Below, one piece after another: positions 1 to 6,192 of a stretch of DNA of 9,495 bases. The position numbers and the translations under genes are program-made. Position 1 is the first letter of the stretch. Each line of letters opens with the position of its first letter. Location: contig JBHHZM010000120.1 in the NCBI GenBank assembly GCA_046758065.1, positions 1 to 9,495 on the forward strand. Reading direction: 5' to 3'. The stretch is from JBHHZM01 sp046758065 (GTDB lineage Bacteria > Pseudomonadota > Alphaproteobacteria > JAAXGF01). The notes beneath the pieces are model-generated. The model was not told the DNA's origin, made no database searches, and was given only the letters and a program-made list of their open reading frames with translations.

Positions 1-182
1 TGATCGGCCGGGGCGTCCGCGGCGGGCACGGCTTCTTCCGCCGGCGGTTCGTCGGCCGGGGCGTCTGTGGCGGGCGCGGCTTTTTCCGCCGGCGGTTCGT
101 CGGTCGGGGCGTCCGCGGCGGGCGCGGCTTCTTCCGCCGGCGATTGATCGGCCGGGGCGTCCGCGGCGGGCGCGGCTTCTTC
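1..182 (-). repeat. 48-bp in-frame tandem repeat (about 3.8 copies visible) in the rpsP tail
   Basis: The string cggccggggcgtc, or a one-base variant, recurs at plus-strand positions 5, 53, 101 and 149, an exact 48-bp period. In the rpsP frame each unit encodes 16 residues close to EEAAPAADAPADQSPA (residues 138-153, 154-169, 170-185 and 186 onward). Copies differ at only a few bases, giving E/K, A/V, A/T and Q/E changes. The array begins at about residue 138 and runs off the left edge, so the total copy number is unknown. Because the unit is a multiple of three, gain or loss of copies keeps the frame. Confidence 0.93.
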
Positions 183-593
183 CGCCGCCGCCACTGCCGT
201 GGCGGCCCCGGCGGGCTTCTCCGGGGCTTCGACCGTAGCCTTGGCGGGCTTCTCCTTCTTGGCTTCGGCTTCCGCCTTCATGCGTTCCTGCGCCTTGGCC
301 TTGGGTTGGCTCTTGACGGGCTGCTCGCGAATTTCGGGCTTCGGGATGATTCCGGCGTCGCCGAAGAAGCGGGCGACGCGATCGCTCGGTGTAGCGCCCC
401 GGTCCAGCCAGTAGCGGATGCGTTCTTCCTCGAGGACAACGCGGTTCTCGTTGCCGGCGTCGAGCAAGGGGTCGTAAAGGCCAAGCCTTTCGATGAAGCG
501 GCCGTCGCGCGGGCTGCGCGAATCGGCGACGACTATGCGGTAGTGGGGGCGCTTCTTGGCGCCGCCGCGTGTCATGCGAATCCTAAGCGACAT
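1..593 (-). CDS. rpsP: 30S ribosomal protein S16 with long repetitive C-terminal tail (3' end outside window)
   Basis: Small-subunit ribosomal protein that binds 16S rRNA during 30S assembly. Read on the minus strand from ATG at 593-591, it opens MSLRIRMTRGGAKKRPHYRI and continues with VVADSRSPRDGRFIERLGLYDP, the classic S16 signature; the S16 core is about residues 1-83. After it comes a Lys/Glu/Ala-rich linker (about 84-130) and then an Ala/Pro/Glu/Asp-rich tail built of 16-residue repeats (from about 138). The reading frame is still open at residue 197 when the window ends. Bacterial S16 is usually about 80-90 residues; alphaproteobacterial versions often carry charged tails, but this one is long and strongly repetitive. 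The gene starts 58 nt after ffh on the same strand, so it is very likely cotranscribed with it. A purine-rich stretch (gagaacgag) just upstream of the ATG may be the ribosome binding site. Identity is certain; the role of the tail is unknown. Confidence 0.96.
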   Translation of the reverse strand, partial: MSLRIRMTRGGAKKRPHYRIVVADSRSPRDGRFIERLGLYDPLLDAGNENRVVLEEERIRYWLDRGATPSDRVARFFGDAGIIPKPEIREQPVKSQPKAKAQERMKAEAEAKKEKPAKATVEAPEKPAGAATAVAAAEEAAPAADAPADQSPAEEAAPAADAPTDEPPAEKAAPATDAPADEPPAEEAVPAADAPAD

Positions 594-651
594 CGGTATC
601 TCGTTCTCTCAGTTCGGTGATCGATTGTGGTTCATATCTGGACGAAGCCGG

Positions 652-2007
652 TCAGAACGGGCGCGAGGACACGCCGGGCAGGCCGTGGCGCATCAGCCCT
701 TTCTTGCCCAGTTTGCCCATCCGCTTCATCATGCCGTTCATTTCCTTGTACTGCTTGAGGAGGCGGTTGACCTCCTGCACCGTGGTGCCCGAGCCGGCGG
801 CGATGCGGCGTTTGCGCGAACCGTTGAGCAGTTTGGCGTTCCTGCGCTCGGCCGGGGTCATCGAATAGATGATCGACTCCTGGCGGACCAGCGCTTTCTC
901 GTCGATGTTGGCGCCCGCGAGCTGCTTCTTCACCTTGGCGACGCCGGGAAGCAACGCGAGCATGCCTTCCATGCCGCCCATCTTGCGCATCTGGCGGAGC
1001 TGGCTGGCGAGGTCGTCGAAGTCGAAGCCGCCCTTGCGCACCTTGCGCGCCAGCTTTTCGGCCTCCTCGCGGTCGATCGTCTCGGCCGCCTTTTCGACCA
1101 GGGAGACCACGTCGCCCATGCCGAGGATGCGCGAGGCGATGCGCTCGGGGTGGAAGACTTCGAGCGCGTCGAGCTTCTCGCCGACACCGATCAGCTTGAC
1201 CGGCCGTCCGGTGACCGCCCGCATGCTGAGCGCCGCACCGCCGCGGGCGTCGCCATCGACGCGGGTGAGCACGATGCCGGTGACGCCCACGCGGTCGTTG
1301 AAGGCGCGCGCCAGATTGACCGCGTCCTGGCCGGTGAGCGCGTCGGCGACCAGCAGCACCTCGGCGGGGGCGGTGGCGTCGCGCACGGCCTCGGCCTCGG
1401 CCATCAGCGCGTCGTCGACGTGCAGCCGCCCGGCGGTGTCGAGCAGCACTACGTCGTAACCTTCGAGCCGACCGGTCTCGAGCGCCCGGCGAGCGATCTC
1501 GAGCGGGCCCTGGCCCTCGACGACGGCGAGCGTGGCGACGGACGCCTGCTCGCCCAGCACCGCAAGCTGCTGCTGCGCAGCCGGACGGCGGGTGTCGAGC
1601 GAGGCCATCAGGACCTTCTTGCGCTCGCGTTCCCTGAGGCGTTTAGCGAGCTTGGCGGTGGTCGTGGTCTTGCCCGAGCCCTGCAGGCCGACCATGAGGA
1701 TGGCCACCGGCGGCGTGGCAGCGAGATCGAGCGCGGCGGCATCGGCGCCCAGCATTTCGGTCAGGCGGTCGTTGACGATCTTGACCACCATCTGCGCCGG
1801 GGTCACGCTCTTGAGCACTTCCGCGCCGACCGCGCGCTCGCGCACCCCGGCGATGAAGTCCTTGACCACGGGCAGCGCGACGTCGGCTTCGAGCAGCGCG
1901 ACGCGCACCTCGCGCAACGCCGCGTTGACGTCCGCCTCGCTCAGCGCGCCGCGGCGTTTCAAGCGGTCGAAGACGTCGCCCAGCCGGCTGGTCAGCGACT
2001 CGAACAT
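652..2007 (-). CDS. ffh: Signal recognition particle GTPase Ffh (SRP54)
   Basis: Cytoplasmic GTPase that, with 4.5S RNA, binds signal sequences of nascent inner-membrane proteins and delivers ribosomes to the receptor FtsY. The product is 451 residues, normal for bacterial Ffh. The N domain covers about 1-95 and the G domain about 96-295, with P-loop GLQGSGKTT (107-115), DTRRPAA (138-144), DTAGR (190-194), TRVD followed by GDARGGAALS (248 onward) and GVGEKLDAL (274-282). The methionine-rich M domain follows (about 296-435), including GSRKRRIAAGSGTTVQEVN (396-414), the 4.5S RNA-binding helix-turn-helix region. TRVD in place of the common TKLD at G4, and DTRRPAA in place of DVYRPAA, are alphaproteobacterial variants rather than defects. 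The ATG at 2007-2005 lies 11 nt after a GGAG and matches the usual MFESL start. rpsP follows 58 nt downstream, the standard operon order. Confidence 0.97.
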   Translation of the reverse strand: MFESLTSRLGDVFDRLKRRGALSEADVNAALREVRVALLEADVALPVVKDFIAGVRERAVGAEVLKSVTPAQMVVKIVNDRLTEMLGADAAALDLAATPPVAILMVGLQGSGKTTTTAKLAKRLRERERKKVLMASLDTRRPAAQQQLAVLGEQASVATLAVVEGQGPLEIARRALETGRLEGYDVVLLDTAGRLHVDDALMAEAEAVRDATAPAEVLLVADALTGQDAVNLARAFNDRVGVTGIVLTRVDGDARGGAALSMRAVTGRPVKLIGVGEKLDALEVFHPERIASRILGMGDVVSLVEKAAETIDREEAEKLARKVRKGGFDFDDLASQLRQMRKMGGMEGMLALLPGVAKVKKQLAGANIDEKALVRQESIIYSMTPAERRNAKLLNGSRKRRIAAGSGTTVQEVNRLLKQYKEMNGMMKRMGKLGKKGLMRHGLPGVSSRPF

Positions 2008-2097
2008 GCGTCCCTGGACTCCAATGCAAAGCGCGCCGGCGCGGGGACAGCCCGATCCGTCGCGAACGCGCTCACCACTTTTCCTTGAGCGCGGCGG

Positions 2098-2126
2098 ACT
2101 GTATGGCCGGCCCGCAGGCGAGTCAA
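2098..2126 (-). promoter_or_regulatory. Candidate sigma-70 promoter of ffh-rpsP
   Basis: On the minus strand TTGACT (2126-2121) is followed after exactly 17 nt by TACAGT (2103-2098). These match the -35 and -10 consensus at 5 of 6 and 4 of 6 positions. Transcription would start near 2091, leaving a leader of about 84 nt before the ffh ATG. It is the best-scoring hexamer pair I found by eye in this spacer. Confidence 0.6.
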
Positions 2127-2152
2127 GCAGCCCGCGCGGGGTTTTCCGGGAC

Positions 2153-2181
2153 TTTACGGCGCAGCCGATGCACGCTAGCTT
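2153..2181 (+). promoter_or_regulatory. Weak candidate promoter of rph-rdgB-hemW
   Basis: TTTACG (2153-2158) and TAGCTT (2176-2181) are separated by 17 nt, matching consensus at 4 of 6 and 3 of 6 positions. The pair sits about 45 nt upstream of the rph ATG and back to back with the divergent ffh promoter. The match is modest and could be chance. Confidence 0.35.
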
Positions 2182-2214
2182 CGCGGCGGCGCACGATTTG
2201 CGCTCCGTCGCGAC

Positions 2215-2220
2215 AGAGGA
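2215..2220 (+). promoter_or_regulatory. Ribosome binding site of rph
   Basis: AGAGGA lies 5 nt upstream of ATG 2226. It fixes the start there, although the frame is open back to about 2085. The protein from 2226 begins MRPSGR, the usual RNase PH N-terminus. Confidence 0.75.
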
Positions 2221-2225
2221 CCGTC

Positions 2226-2948
2226 ATGCGCCCTTCCGGCCGCGCCCCCGAAGAGATGCGTCCCGTGAACCTCGAGCCGGGTTTCGCAAAGTACGCCGAA
2301 GGTTCGTGCCTCACGCGCTTCGGTGATACCCACGTGCTGTGCACTGCGAGCGTCGAGAACCGGGTGCCGCCCTTCATGCGCGACACCGGGCGCGGCTGGG
2401 TCACCGCCGAGTACGGCATGCTGCCGCGCGCAACCCACAGGCGCACCGATCGCGAAGCGGCGCGCGGTCGACAGACCGGGCGCACCTACGAGATCCAGCG
2501 GCTCATCGGGCGCAGCCTGCGCGCGGTCACCGATCTCGGGACGATGGGCGAGCGCCAGATACGTATCGACTGCGACGTGCTCCAGGCCGACGGTGGCACC
2601 CGCACCGCGGCGATCACCGGCGCCTGGGTGGCGTTGCACATGGCCTTTGCGCGCCTCGTCGAGACCGGCGAGCTATCCGCCGTGCCGCTCGTCGACCAGG
2701 TCGCCGCGGTGTCCTGCGGCGTCTGCGGCGGGACCTTGATTTGCGACCTCGACTACGCCGAGGATTCGACCGCCCAGGTCGACGCCAACTTCGTGCTCAC
2801 CGGGCGCGGCGGCATCGTCGAACTGCAGGGCACCGCCGAGGAATCGCCGTTCAGCAACGCCCAGTTCGACGCGCTGCTCGCGCTCGCGCACGACGCGGTC
2901 GCCGGGCTCACCGCCCTGCAGCGCCGGGTCCTCGGCCTCGACGGCTGA
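2226..2948 (+). CDS. rph: Ribonuclease PH
   Basis: Phosphate-dependent 3'-to-5' exoribonuclease that trims tRNA precursors, releasing nucleoside diphosphates; family members form ring-shaped hexamers. The 240-residue product matches the usual length of about 238. Visible motifs are RPSGR (2-6), the phosphate-binding stretch GRTYEIQRLIGRSLRAV (85-101), GGTRTA (123-128), the acidic DLDYAEDS (174-181) that helps hold the catalytic metal, and GTAEESPFS (202-210). A longer in-frame start at 2085 would add 47 residues that do not resemble the family. The AGAGGA site supports 2226 instead. It is the first gene of a plus-strand run; rdgB starts 4 nt after its stop, a pairing common in many bacteria. 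Confidence 0.97.
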   Translation: MRPSGRAPEEMRPVNLEPGFAKYAEGSCLTRFGDTHVLCTASVENRVPPFMRDTGRGWVTAEYGMLPRATHRRTDREAARGRQTGRTYEIQRLIGRSLRAVTDLGTMGERQIRIDCDVLQADGGTRTAAITGAWVALHMAFARLVETGELSAVPLVDQVAAVSCGVCGGTLICDLDYAEDSTAQVDANFVLTGRGGIVELQGTAEESPFSNAQFDALLALAHDAVAGLTALQRRVLGLDG

Positions 2949-2952
2949 AACG

Positions 2953-3564
2953 GTGGCGCGCCGGTTCACCGGCGACCGGCTGATCGTCGCCAGCCACAAC
3001 CCGGGCAAGCTGCGCGAGATCCGCGACCTGCTCGCGCCCTTTCGCATCGCGGTGACGGGCGCCGCCGAGATCGGCCTCGCCGAGCCCGACGAGACCGGCG
3101 CGGATTTCGCCGAGAACGCCCGCATCAAGGCGCGCGCCGCCGCCCGCGCCGCGCGGCTGCCGGCGCTCGCCGACGATTCGGGCCTCGTCGTCGCCGCGCT
3201 CGACGGCGCGCCGGGCATCCATTCGGCGCGCTGGGCGGGACCCGGGCGCGACTTTTCCATGGCGATGACGCGAATCGAGCGCGCGCTCGCGGGAATCGCC
3301 GACCGGCGCGCCCATTTCGCCGCCGCCCTCGCGCTCGGCTGGCCCGACGGTCACTGCGAGACCTTCGAGGGGCGGGTCGACGGCGCCCTGACGTTCCCGC
3401 CGCGCGGAACGCGCGGCTTCGGCTACGATCCGATCTTCCTGCCCGACGGCCATGCCGAGACCTTCGGCGAAATGGACCCGGACGACAAACACCGCATCAG
3501 CCACCGCGCCGACGCCTTCGGCAAGCTCATCGCCGCCTGTTTCGCCACCGGGGGCGGCGCGTGA
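2953..3564 (+). CDS. rdgB: XTP/dITP diphosphatase (non-canonical purine NTP pyrophosphatase, RdgB/HAM1 family)
   Basis: Hydrolyses dITP, dXTP, ITP and XTP to monophosphates plus pyrophosphate, keeping deaminated purines out of DNA and RNA. The 203-residue product carries the family motifs: SHNPGK (14-19), FAENARIKA (52-60), ADDSGL (73-78) containing the catalytic acidic residues, GAPGIHSARWAG (85-96), FGYDPIF (156-162) and DDKHRISHRADAF (177-189), which binds the base and phosphates. The start is GTG at 2953, four bases after the rph stop, with no clear Shine-Dalgarno, which suggests translational coupling to rph. There is no ATG closer to the SHN motif. Its last four bases, GTGA, overlap the hemW start. 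Confidence 0.96.
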   Translation: MARRFTGDRLIVASHNPGKLREIRDLLAPFRIAVTGAAEIGLAEPDETGADFAENARIKARAAARAARLPALADDSGLVVAALDGAPGIHSARWAGPGRDFSMAMTRIERALAGIADRRAHFAAALALGWPDGHCETFEGRVDGALTFPPRGTRGFGYDPIFLPDGHAETFGEMDPDDKHRISHRADAFGKLIAACFATGGGA

Positions 3565-4511
3565 CGCCGGCCGCGGTCCGCGACGCCGCCGGCGCTCCGG
3601 CGCCCGACGACGCCGGCTTCGGGGTTTACGTCCACTGGCCCTTCTGCCTCGCGAAATGCCCGTACTGTGATTTCAACAGTCATGTCCGCGCGCGCATCGA
3701 CGAGGCGGGCTGGCGCGACGCGCTGCTCGCCGAGCTCGATTACTTCGCGGCGCTGGCGCCCGGTCGCACCGTCACCAGCGTTTTCTTCGGAGGCGGCACG
3801 CCGTCGCTCATGGCCCCCGCATCCGTGGCCGCGATCATCGAACGGGTGGTGCAACGCTGGCCGCCGGCGCGCGACCTCGAGATCACGCTCGAAGCCAACC
3901 CGACCTCGGTCGAGGCGGCGCGCTTCGCCGGCTACCGCGTCGCCGGCGTCAATCGTGTTTCGCTCGGCGTTCAGTCTTTGAACGATGATGCGCTCGCCTT
4001 CCTCGGCCGCCACCACGATGCGGCCCAGGCGCGCGCCGCGATCGAAACCGCGAGAGCGGCGTTCCCGCGCTTCTCGTTCGACCTGATCTATGTCCGTCCG
4101 GGCCAGTCCCCTGCGGCCTGGCGCGCCGAACTCGAAGCCGCGCTCGCGCTCGCCGGCGACCATCTGTCGCTCTATCAGCTCACCCTCGAACCCGGCACGC
4201 CGTTCCATGCCCGCGCGGCGCGCGGCGAACTGAGCCTGCCGGACGGCGATCGGGCGGCCACGCTTTACGATCTGACCCAGGAGCTGTGCGACGCTGCGGG
4301 CCTCGTGGCCTACGAGATTTCCAACCACGCCGCGCCGGGCGGCGAATCGCGCCACAACCTGACCTACTGGCGCTCGGGCGAGTACGTCGGCGTCGGCCCG
4401 GGCGCCCACGGCCGGCTCGATCTCGGCGGCGGCGCCATGGCGACGCGCCAGATCCGGGCGCCCGAAGCCTGGCGCGCCGCGGTGCGTCGCAGCGGTCACG
4501 GCGGCCGGTAA
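3561..4511 (+). CDS. hemW: HemW-like radical SAM heme chaperone, N-terminal part ending at an in-frame TAA
   Basis: HemW is a radical-SAM protein related to coproporphyrinogen dehydrogenase HemN; it is thought to bind heme and pass it to membrane enzymes. From GTG 3561 (overlapping rdgB by GTGA) the frame gives 316 residues. They include the Fe-S cluster motif CxxxCxxC (C29, C33, C36 in FCLAKCPYCDF), FGGGTPSL (76-83), EANP (111-114), GVQSL (136-140), YEISNHA (251-257), RHNLTYWR (264-271) and GVGPGAHG (277-284). All belong to the radical-SAM barrel. The family usually runs to about 380-390 residues, but here TAA at 4509-4511 stops the frame. The missing C-terminal domain follows in the same frame to 4757; without the stop the product would be 398 residues. 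The truncated protein keeps the catalytic core, but whether it works is unknown. A substitution in the strain, a sequencing error and readthrough are all possible. Confidence 0.88.
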   Translation: MTPAAVRDAAGAPAPDDAGFGVYVHWPFCLAKCPYCDFNSHVRARIDEAGWRDALLAELDYFAALAPGRTVTSVFFGGGTPSLMAPASVAAIIERVVQRWPPARDLEITLEANPTSVEAARFAGYRVAGVNRVSLGVQSLNDDALAFLGRHHDAAQARAAIETARAAFPRFSFDLIYVRPGQSPAAWRAELEAALALAGDHLSLYQLTLEPGTPFHARAARGELSLPDGDRAATLYDLTQELCDAAGLVAYEISNHAAPGGESRHNLTYWRSGEYVGVGPGAHGRLDLGGGAMATRQIRAPEAWRAAVRRSGHGGR

Positions 4512-4757
4512 TGCACGCCGGGCGGCGTCGAGGCGCGCCTCGCCGCGGTGCTGATGATGGGCTTGCGGCTCGCCGAGGGCGTGCCGCCCGCCGGTTTCCT
4601 GACGCGCACCGGGCAACCGCTCGAAACCGCCCTGGCTCCCGAACGTCTCGCGCCGCTGGTCGATGGCGGCTTTCTGGTATTCGACCACCGGGGTCTGCGC
4701 GCCACCGCCGCCGGACGCCGCGTGCTCGACGCGGTCATCGCGCGGCTGCTCGGCTAG
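4512..4757 (+). pseudogene. hemW: HemW C-terminal domain separated by the in-frame stop
   Basis: Directly after the TAA the same frame stays open for 81 codons to TAG 4755-4757. It encodes recognisable HemW C-terminal sequence: VLMMGLRLAEGV, then LVDGGFLVFDHRGLRATAAG, then RRVLDAVIARLL at the end. The spacing between GHGG before the stop and LMMGLRL after it is what I expect for alphaproteobacterial HemW, so nothing appears inserted or deleted. The codons after the stop show no decay, which points to a recent change or an error. A GTG at 4548 is the earliest plausible internal start but lacks a clear ribosome binding site. The stop lies 4 nt from the convergent lipoprotein gene. Confidence 0.8.
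4529..4542. repeat. 14-bp perfect palindrome downstream of the hemW stop
   Basis: CGAGGCGCGCCTCG is its own reverse complement and could fold as a 5-bp stem with a CGCG loop. It begins 17 nt after the in-frame TAA of hemW. GC-rich palindromes of this size can arise by chance in such DNA. Confidence 0.45.
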
Positions 4758-4761
4758 AACG

Positions 4762-6192
4762 TCAGAAGGCGGCGAAGCTTCGCGGCGCGGGGCTCACCGT
4801 CACGACGCCCCGTGCGGTGACTTCGAGCACGGCGAGGCCGCGTTCGTTGGTGCCGTCGGGCGCGAAGCGGAAGAGACCGTCGAGGCCGCGGAAACCGCCG
4901 GCATTGGTCAGCGTCTCGGCGCTGAAATCGGGGCCGTCGGGCAGGCGGGCGAGCGCGCCGGCCAGCGCCACCGCATCGTAGGCAAGCGTGGCGAGCCGTG
5001 GCGGCGCGTGACCGAACAGCTCGGCGAACCGCGACTCGAAGCCGCGGCGCGCCTCGGGCGGGGGCGCGGCATACCAGCCGCCGACGAGCGCCGGTTCCTG
5101 ATCGAGCGCCGCGGTTTCCCACTGGGCGGTGCCGAGCAGGCGCACCTTGTCCCGTCCGGCGTCGTAGTAGGGCAGCAGCGGCGCCACGGTCAGCAGCCTC
5201 AGCCCGCCTTCGGGCAGAAGCACCGCGTCGTAGGCGAGATCGCCCAACGTGTCGAGGCCCTCGAGCCGGCGCAGCGCCTCGCGCGACACCTCGTCGTCGC
5301 GCGCCTCGAGCGCCCGCCGCTGGGCCAGCAGCCGCTGGCGACGGGCGTCAAAATCGGCGAAGACGCGGATGATATCGGAGACATCGGAGGCCGCACGCAC
5401 GTCGGCCGGATAGAACACCGAATCGACGAGTTCGGCGCCGGTTGCCTGCGCGACCCGGCGCAGTTCCCGCACCACGGTCTCGCCGTAGTGGCTGGCCGGC
5501 GCGAGCGCGGCGAAACGGCCGTAGCCGCGCTCACGAGCAAAGCCGACCACGCGCTCGACCTGCTGGTCGGGCAGAAATCCCATGAGGTAGACGCCGGGCC
5601 GGGCGGCGTTGCGGTCGGAAGAGAAGGCGATGACCTTGATCCCGGCCGCTTCGGCGAGCGGGACCACCGCGCCGACCGAGCCGCTGAAAAGCGGCCCGAG
5701 GATCAGCGAGGCGCCGTCGCGAATCGCCGCTTCCGCCGCGCGCGCCGCGCCGTCGGGCAAGCCGGCGGTGTCCTTCGGCAGCAGAACGAACTTATCGACG
5801 CCGACGTCGAACAGCGCAAGCTGGGCAGCGTCGAGCATCGCCCGGCCGAGCGCGGCGCTCGGTCCCGAAAGCGGCAGCAACAGGGCGACGGACACCGGTC
5901 CGGGCGGCAGCCCGGGCTCACGGGGAACCACCTCGGGAGGCGCCCCGGGGCCGGGCCCGGCGGGCGGCGTCTGCGCACCCGGCGGCGGCGCGGCGATCCC
6001 GGGTCCCGTCGGCCCGGGCGTCGGCGGGATCAATTCGGCCGGGGGAGAGGCTTGGACGGGCGCGCCGCGAGGCGCTACTGTCCGCTGCTGACAGGCCGCA
6101 AGGGATACGGCGAGCGCGAGTACGACGGCCCATGACGCGACGACACGGCGCAGGGAGCGGGGCGCGGACGAAGACGGCGAAGGCTGCGGCAT
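4762..6192 (-). CDS. Penicillin-binding protein activator, LpoA/LppC-like lipoprotein
   Basis: Predicted outer-membrane lipoprotein with a periplasmic-binding-protein type I fold. LpoA relatives activate peptidoglycan synthase PBP1a, but this target is inferred, not shown. The 476-residue product has a basic N-terminus (RSLRR), a hydrophobic stretch, and lipobox LAAC with C34 as the likely lipidated residue. A flexible Pro/Gly/Ala linker follows (about 40-98), then a domain starting VALLLPLSGPSAALG (102-116) with SLILGPLFSG (162-171), VYLMGFLPDQQ (201-211) and LATLAYDAVALAGAL (400-414), typical of the LppC group. It lacks the N-terminal helical repeat domain of E. coli LpoA and is therefore shorter than that protein (about 680 residues). 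It converges on hemW with a 4-nt gap. Its first 61 bp overlap rsmI in antisense. No alternative start closer to the signal peptide is visible, because the basic and hydrophobic residues begin soon after this ATG. Confidence 0.87.
   Translation of the reverse strand: MPQPSPSSSAPRSLRRVVASWAVVLALAVSLAACQQRTVAPRGAPVQASPPAELIPPTPGPTGPGIAAPPPGAQTPPAGPGPGAPPEVVPREPGLPPGPVSVALLLPLSGPSAALGRAMLDAAQLALFDVGVDKFVLLPKDTAGLPDGAARAAEAAIRDGASLILGPLFSGSVGAVVPLAEAAGIKVIAFSSDRNAARPGVYLMGFLPDQQVERVVGFARERGYGRFAALAPASHYGETVVRELRRVAQATGAELVDSVFYPADVRAASDVSDIIRVFADFDARRQRLLAQRRALEARDDEVSREALRRLEGLDTLGDLAYDAVLLPEGGLRLLTVAPLLPYYDAGRDKVRLLGTAQWETAALDQEPALVGGWYAAPPPEARRGFESRFAELFGHAPPRLATLAYDAVALAGALARLPDGPDFSAETLTNAGGFRGLDGLFRFAPDGTNERGLAVLEVTARGVVTVSPAPRSFAAF

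Noticed and set aside
1..182. CRISPR array at the left edge
   Set aside because: The 48-bp units are contiguous, nearly identical and in frame within rpsP, with no distinct spacers, so this is a protein-coding tandem repeat.
556..2088. 510-codon open frame on the plus strand across ffh
   Set aside because: It lies antisense to a clear Ffh coding sequence and its His/Arg/Ala-rich translation has no recognisable domain. Long antisense frames are expected in GC-rich genes with strong third-position bias.
2129..2146. CCCGCGCGGGG followed by TTTT, resembling a rho-independent terminator on the plus strand
   Set aside because: No plus-strand gene ends upstream, since ffh runs the other way. The foldable stem is only three to four base pairs around its loop.
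4509..4511. Selenocysteine or pyrrolysine recoding at the hemW stop
   Set aside because: The stop is TAA, while selenocysteine uses TGA and pyrrolysine uses TAG.
3423..4688. 421-codon minus-strand open frame across rdgB and hemW
   Set aside because: It is a shadow of two recognisable plus-strand genes. Its translation is low-complexity Arg/Gly/Ala-rich without motifs.
4663..6135. 490-codon plus-strand open frame across the LpoA-like gene
   Set aside because: It is antisense to a lipoprotein gene with signal peptide and domain motifs, and its composition is that of a GC-rich shadow frame.
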